From positions 1 to 20,074 of IMG/VR virus record IMGVR_UViG_3300030419_000575: DNA of 20,074 nt, one strand, 5' to 3'. The notes beneath the pieces are model-generated. The model saw only the letters and a program-made list of their open reading frames with translations. It was not told where the DNA came from and did no database searches. The stretch comes from a virus. How positions within the stretch are numbered: position 1 is the first letter of the stretch; each line of letters opens with the position of its first letter. This document shows, in pieces, positions 17,305-20,074 of the stretch. A program made the position numbers and the translations under genes.

Positions 17305-18200
17305 TAGCGTCTTAAAGCTTCGTAAGGTTTATAGCTAGTATACCTATTAGGTAGATTGGCAGGGTGTCCAAAATAAGTAAACTGTCCTTGATTGCATTCA
17401 TATTCTATAGCACCAGCTCTGCAGTATAACTCTTTCTCTTGACACATTCTATATAGATTTGCATCTCCAACCATTCTACTTACAGCAAATGTAGTAGCAC
17501 GAGCTGTTATATAATCTTGTATAGGGCCAGGTAAATCAACCCAATCATAGAACCATACTATATCAAAATCATATTTATTACCAGTAAATTCAAAGGTATG
17601 ATTCTGTCTATCATAACATAATCCTCTAGCTTCTGTAGTCTCAGAAACTGTTCCAGTTACATCATCTGTTGTACCAGCATCAGCTTTAGCTATTATAATT
17701 TTATCACTTTTAATATAATTAACTCCTGCTTTAATAACACTTATAGCACTTACTACATTACTTTCAATTTTTAAATTGACAGTTAATCCTGATCCTGATC
17801 CAGTAGTTGTAGTAGGTTTGTTTAAAACAGTACCATTTGTACCTCCTCCAGTTCCGTTATCATTAACAGTAATGGCAGTAGGGAATACAGTGAATTGACC
17901 TGTTCTACGTACAACATCTTTTTCTCTATTATCTGCCGTATCAGATAAATCCATTTGCAACGCGTTCGTTGGAAATAAGATATGCTTATCTGCATCTGGT
18001 TTTAAAGGGTAATGATATTCTTTATTAAATGTCCAGCCTTCTGCTTGTACTTCCCTTGATACTTGTAGTAAAGTATCGTATGCAATCGCAACGTCCGGGT
18101 TGGTTTCATCTAGGGTCGTGACTGGTGCTTGACCAACCGACGCCAATATTTGGTTTATAGCTGGTAATTCTGATGCAGCATTAGTTGTTGGAAAAGCCAT
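17304..18200 (-). CDS. 11: Tail tubular protein A (gatekeeper), gp11-like
   Basis: This 298-residue protein (T7 gp11 has 196) forms the dodecameric ring under the portal to which the nozzle and fibres attach. The ATG at 18200 gives MAFPTTNAASELPAINQIL, the usual start for this family. The frame extends further upstream, but those codons read through the terminator and capsid end and do not look like gp11. Family landmarks are ASVGQAPV, LDETNPDVAIA, DVVRR and CYDRQNHTFEFTG, then WVDLPGPIQDYITARA. Between VVRR (about residue 99) and LCYDR (about 194) lies an insert of about 90 residues with a Gly-rich beta module (TGSGSGLTVNLKIESNVVSA). No Shine-Dalgarno is visible; the start lies just after the terminator U-tract. 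Confidence 0.92.
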   Translation of the reverse strand: MAFPTTNAASELPAINQILASVGQAPVTTLDETNPDVAIAYDTLLQVSREVQAEGWTFNKEYHYPLKPDADKHILFPTNALQMDLSDTADNREKDVVRRTGQFTVFPTAITVNDNGTGGGTNGTVLNKPTTTTGSGSGLTVNLKIESNVVSAISVIKAGVNYIKSDKIIIAKADAGTTDDVTGTVSETTEARGLCYDRQNHTFEFTGNKYDFDIVWFYDWVDLPGPIQDYITARATTFAVSRMVGDANLYRMCQEKELYCRAGAIEYECNQGQFTYFGHPANLPNRYTSYKPYEALRR

Positions 18201-18216
18201 GTTAATATTTATGAAT

Positions 18217-18241
18217 AAAAAAAAGGGACCCGAAGGTCCCC
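18217..18241 (-). terminator. Intrinsic terminator after the capsid gene
   Basis: On the minus strand GGGACC, loop TTCG and GGTCCC form a perfect six-base-pair stem with a cUUCGg tetraloop, followed by eight T. It lies 15 bases after the capsid stop codon and ends just before the gp11 start. T7 has its late terminator Tphi at the same place. Partial read-through would set the capsid-to-tail expression ratio. Confidence 0.93.
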
Positions 18242-18256
18242 ATGTGTTGATTAAAT

Positions 18257-19405
18257 TTAGAAGGCAGCGTCGCCTGTAGCAGCTCCAGCGAACAGTTCTA
18301 CGCAAGCAGCAGGATTGAGCCAATCCGCTCCCATTGCAAGACGTCCGAGGATTACATCACCTTGATAGATGACAGAAACGTCACCGCTAGTGATTTGTAC
18401 TTGAGGTCCGATAGCTTCTACACAACCTGCAGCTTCACGTTGGAAGATCAGGCCGCAAGACTTATCGAACTCATCAGCTGCACCGTACTCATTATTGATA
18501 CCGGTTGCAGCAGCGTCAGCAGCTTCAAGTTCAGTGTCACTACCAACAAATGAACCTGTGTTACCTGGTGAAGCAACGTCAGGATCAGTTGTACCTCCAG
18601 TAGTACCGTACTTAGTACCGTAGTTACCAAAGAATGGAATGTTCATTGACTTGTAAATCTTGATACCAGCAATCTCTACGATGCCGTTACCAGATTGTAA
18701 TGCTGAACCCTGCTCATCACGGTTAATAAGTCCGTTATTACCCACCTCTTGTATCAAAGCATAGTACTGCCTTGGGTTAAGTACACCTACACGTCCTTCG
18801 GTACTGACACCCTTTTCGTCAAGGGCTGCCGCTGCATCGAAGAAAGCTTTTGTTAGAGATTGAGCGTTATAAGCATCGGAAAGCTGAGCGTTAGTACCAA
18901 CACGGATTTGTGTTCCGCCTGGTTCTACGAAGTTAGCCTTAGTGATAAGACTTGCCTTACGAGCACCGTTAGCAATTGCACGGAAGATAAGACGGTCATA
19001 TTTCTGAGCCAATGCATAACCAATCTTACGTGAGATTTCAGATCTCAAATCATAATGAGCTAGAACTTCGTCTAATTCATATACGAACGCTGAACTGATT
19101 AAGAGGTCATCAACCGTAATTGTCTTCTCGTTTACTGGAGGTGCACCGTCAGAGTTACCTAAGATGCTCTGTCCAGGGACATGATATTCAGCAGATGTAC
19201 GACCTGTATAGATGAACTGTAATGACTTACCGTTCTTCAAGGTACGCTTCATAATAAGATCGCGAGCGATAGTATTATTCTGGAATCCTTTGAACATCTC
19301 TCCACTGAACAGCTTCAAATATAGAGCCCTTGCATCGCCGGTCGAGTTCGCCTGACCCGGCCGCGTAAGATCAGCAAGAGGCTCGTTACTATTCTGATGA
19401 GCCAT
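18257..19405 (-). CDS. 10: Major capsid protein, T7 gp10A-like
   Basis: This 382-residue protein (T7 gp10A has 345) is the HK97-fold shell protein. Recognisable features are the N-terminal FSGEMFKGFQNNTIARDLI, then GKSLQFIYTGRTSAEYHVPG, the conserved FVYELDEVLAHYDLRSEIS segment, and LNPRQYYALIQ. A Gly/Ser/Asp-rich stretch at about residues 262-312 could be a surface loop. Its base composition and codon choice are less AT-rich than in the fibre and core genes, as expected for strong expression. The ATG at 19405 has no visible Shine-Dalgarno but an AT-rich leader. Hairpins lie on both sides (19529-19563 and 18217-18241). The scaffold and portal genes are presumably to the right of the window. 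Confidence 0.95.
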   Translation of the reverse strand: MAHQNSNEPLADLTRPGQANSTGDARALYLKLFSGEMFKGFQNNTIARDLIMKRTLKNGKSLQFIYTGRTSAEYHVPGQSILGNSDGAPPVNEKTITVDDLLISSAFVYELDEVLAHYDLRSEISRKIGYALAQKYDRLIFRAIANGARKASLITKANFVEPGGTQIRVGTNAQLSDAYNAQSLTKAFFDAAAALDEKGVSTEGRVGVLNPRQYYALIQEVGNNGLINRDEQGSALQSGNGIVEIAGIKIYKSMNIPFFGNYGTKYGTTGGTTDPDVASPGNTGSFVGSDTELEAADAAATGINNEYGAADEFDKSCGLIFQREAAGCVEAIGPQVQITSGDVSVIYQGDVILGRLAMGADWLNPAACVELFAGAATGDAAF

Positions 19406-19528
19406 TTATATGGGATAAAATGTATTGTTTACTTTCTTTATACGTATAAAATTTTTCGATCGTTTTTGTGGTCTTTCCCACCGTCTAGACAGCTTGAGGG
19501 TATCCACCGTAGCGGGCCAAAAGCCAAT
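19406..19528 (-). promoter_or_regulatory. Capsid gene leader, palindrome-rich, possible promoter
   Basis: This is the non-coding stretch before the capsid ATG after the upstream hairpin. It holds a 14-base perfect palindrome TTTATACGTATAAA (19437-19450), CGATCG (19457-19462) and GTCTAGAC (19483-19490). It also holds a 7-base direct repeat CCACCGT (19479-19485 and 19504-19510). No T7-type promoter consensus and no Shine-Dalgarno is visible. A late phage promoter is expected here by analogy with T7 phi10, but none can be named from sequence alone. Confidence 0.4.
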
Positions 19529-19563
19529 GAAAGGGAGGTCCGACTCTGAGGTGCCTCCCTTCC
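19529..19563 (-). terminator. Strong hairpin before capsid gene (terminator or processing site)
   Basis: The arms AAGGGAGG and CCTCCCTT pair perfectly. One G-U and one G-C pair extend them to about ten base pairs around a 15-base loop. The hairpin begins directly after the stop codon of the 45-residue gene. The following sequence has only a short T-run (TTTCATT), so it may be a weak terminator or an RNase processing or stability element. Confidence 0.6.
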
Positions 19564-19565
19564 TT

Positions 19566-19703
19566 TTACTCTCCTAAGAGAGCTTCCTCTAATGATTGAG
19601 GCATGTCATCTTCTTTCTCTTCTGGTTCTGGATCTTTAATATCTGGAGTCATAGGAGAAATATAAGTTACTTTAGCAGGATTACCTGCGCTTTGATGTGC
19701 CAT
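19566..19703 (-). CDS. Small acidic hypothetical protein (45 aa)
   Basis: This short frame encodes 45 residues, MAHQSAGNPAKVTYISPM at the start and a strongly acidic C-terminal half (DPEPEEKEDDMPQSLEEALL). Its ATG overlaps the stop of the upstream gene as TAATG, a junction used at three other places in this window, which is the main support for it being real. A hairpin follows directly after its stop. Its first four residues (MAHQ) match those of the capsid protein downstream. It lies where T7 has the end of its scaffold gene, so a capsid-assembly accessory role is possible but unproven. I recognise no family. Confidence 0.65.
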   Translation of the reverse strand: MAHQSAGNPAKVTYISPMTPDIKDPEPEEKEDDMPQSLEEALLGE

Positions 19704-20068
19704 TAGAAATTTAGTTTTGCGCCGACTTTGGTTGACCAAGCTTTGTCATCATCTTCGTCCTCAGCAGTTAGTACTGCGAGTTCTCCATAGACACCAAGAG
19801 CATCTGTTGCATTGACGTTGATACCAACTTTACCTGATAGGCGAGTGTCGTTATCTTCTCCATCTTCTGCAACAATAGCTGGCCCTCCCTGAGCATACCA
19901 TCCAATAGTCTCACCACCACCTTCTACACCAACGTGTAGGTCAGTGGTACGGCTGTCATAATCCGAGCCGGTATAACTGGCGTTGCTCTCTACGTTTACG
20001 TAGGCACCGGCGAAAGCAGGAGCTGTCGCTGATAGAGTGGCTGCGAGGGCTAGTGCTAATCTTTTCAT
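19703..20068 (-). CDS. Secreted outer-membrane beta-barrel-like protein
   Basis: This 121-residue protein starts with a clear signal peptide: MKR, a hydrophobic core LALALAATLSA, and an AFA cleavage site after residue 20. The mature part shows about six alternating-pattern segments (GAYVNVESNASYTG, TDLHVGVEGG, IGWYAQGGPAIV, RLSGKVGINVNA, LGVYGELAVL, WSTKVGAKLNF). Two acidic loops (EDGEDND, EDEDDD) separate some of them. It ends in phenylalanine, as outer-membrane barrel proteins usually do. It is shorter than a standard eight-stranded barrel. A cell-envelope role, such as blocking superinfection or altering the host surface, is a guess. Only six bases upstream of the ATG are in the window. 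Its stop overlaps the next start as TAATG. Confidence 0.82.
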   Translation of the reverse strand: MKRLALALAATLSATAPAFAGAYVNVESNASYTGSDYDSRTTDLHVGVEGGGETIGWYAQGGPAIVAEDGEDNDTRLSGKVGINVNATDALGVYGELAVLTAEDEDDDKAWSTKVGAKLNF

Positions 20069-20074
20069 TGTTAA

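Noticed and set aside
18201-18323. Longer gp11 start at 18323
   Set aside because: The extra 41 residues read through the capsid 3' end and the terminator stem. The family-typical start MAFPTTNAASELPAINQ is at 18200.
18448-18630. Minus-strand 60-residue frame inside the capsid gene
   Set aside because: It is a Leu/Thr/Val-rich out-of-frame reading of the conserved capsid sequence with no independent support.
19406-19528. T7-type late promoter before the capsid gene
   Set aside because: No match to the T7 promoter consensus is visible in the leader. A promoter may exist but with an unknown sequence, so only a low-confidence regulatory region was recorded.

Overview
This window is the late virion-structure module of a T7-like (autographivirus-type) tailed phage. 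All genes lie on the minus strand, so the module reads from the right end (20,074) to the left end (1). The gene order is major capsid protein, terminator, tail tubular proteins gp11 and gp12, a small orphan at the gene-13 position, internal core proteins gp14, gp15 and gp16, then tail fibre gp17. This matches the T7 order from gene 10 to gene 17. AT-rich coding DNA and the tail-fibre style (decapeptide repeats, GTGxDLxIYHxG motifs, a MALTKI-type start) resemble marine cyanophages of Prochlorococcus and Synechococcus. Host assignment is inference. No photosynthesis or other host-metabolism gene falls in the window, and a related marine host is possible.

Right end (about 19,400-20,074): a 121-residue secreted protein resembling an outer-membrane beta-barrel comes first. 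Its stop codon overlaps (TAATG) the start of an unannotated 45-residue acidic protein. A 160-bp leader with a strong hairpin and three palindromes follows, then the capsid gene. The capsid gene is followed at once by an intrinsic terminator with a cUUCGg loop, where T7 has Tphi. Capsid mRNA is therefore bracketed by hairpins on both sides.

Middle (about 5,600-18,200): gp11 and gp12 build the gatekeeper and nozzle of the tail. Each appears to carry an inserted, related Gly-rich beta module. Next come the orphan gene and the three ejection (internal core) proteins. gp14 is far longer than in T7 and coiled-coil rich. gp16 has T7-like length but no lytic transglycosylase domain that I can recognise.

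Left end (1 to about 5,600): two tandem fibre genes. The first has the T7 virion-attachment N-terminus, long decapeptide-repeat blocks and a self-cleaving peptidase-S74 chaperone C-terminus. The second lacks the attachment domain but is built from the same repeats and ends in its own S74 domain. It looks like a partial duplication specialised for host recognition. A further small coiled-coil gene starts at 88 and runs off the window.

Genes are tightly packed. Four junctions use the same one-base TAATG overlap, and few starts have a clear Shine-Dalgarno. The points most worth a second look are the barrel-like secreted protein with its coupled acidic mini-protein, the matching inserts in gp11 and gp12, and the paired S74 fibres.
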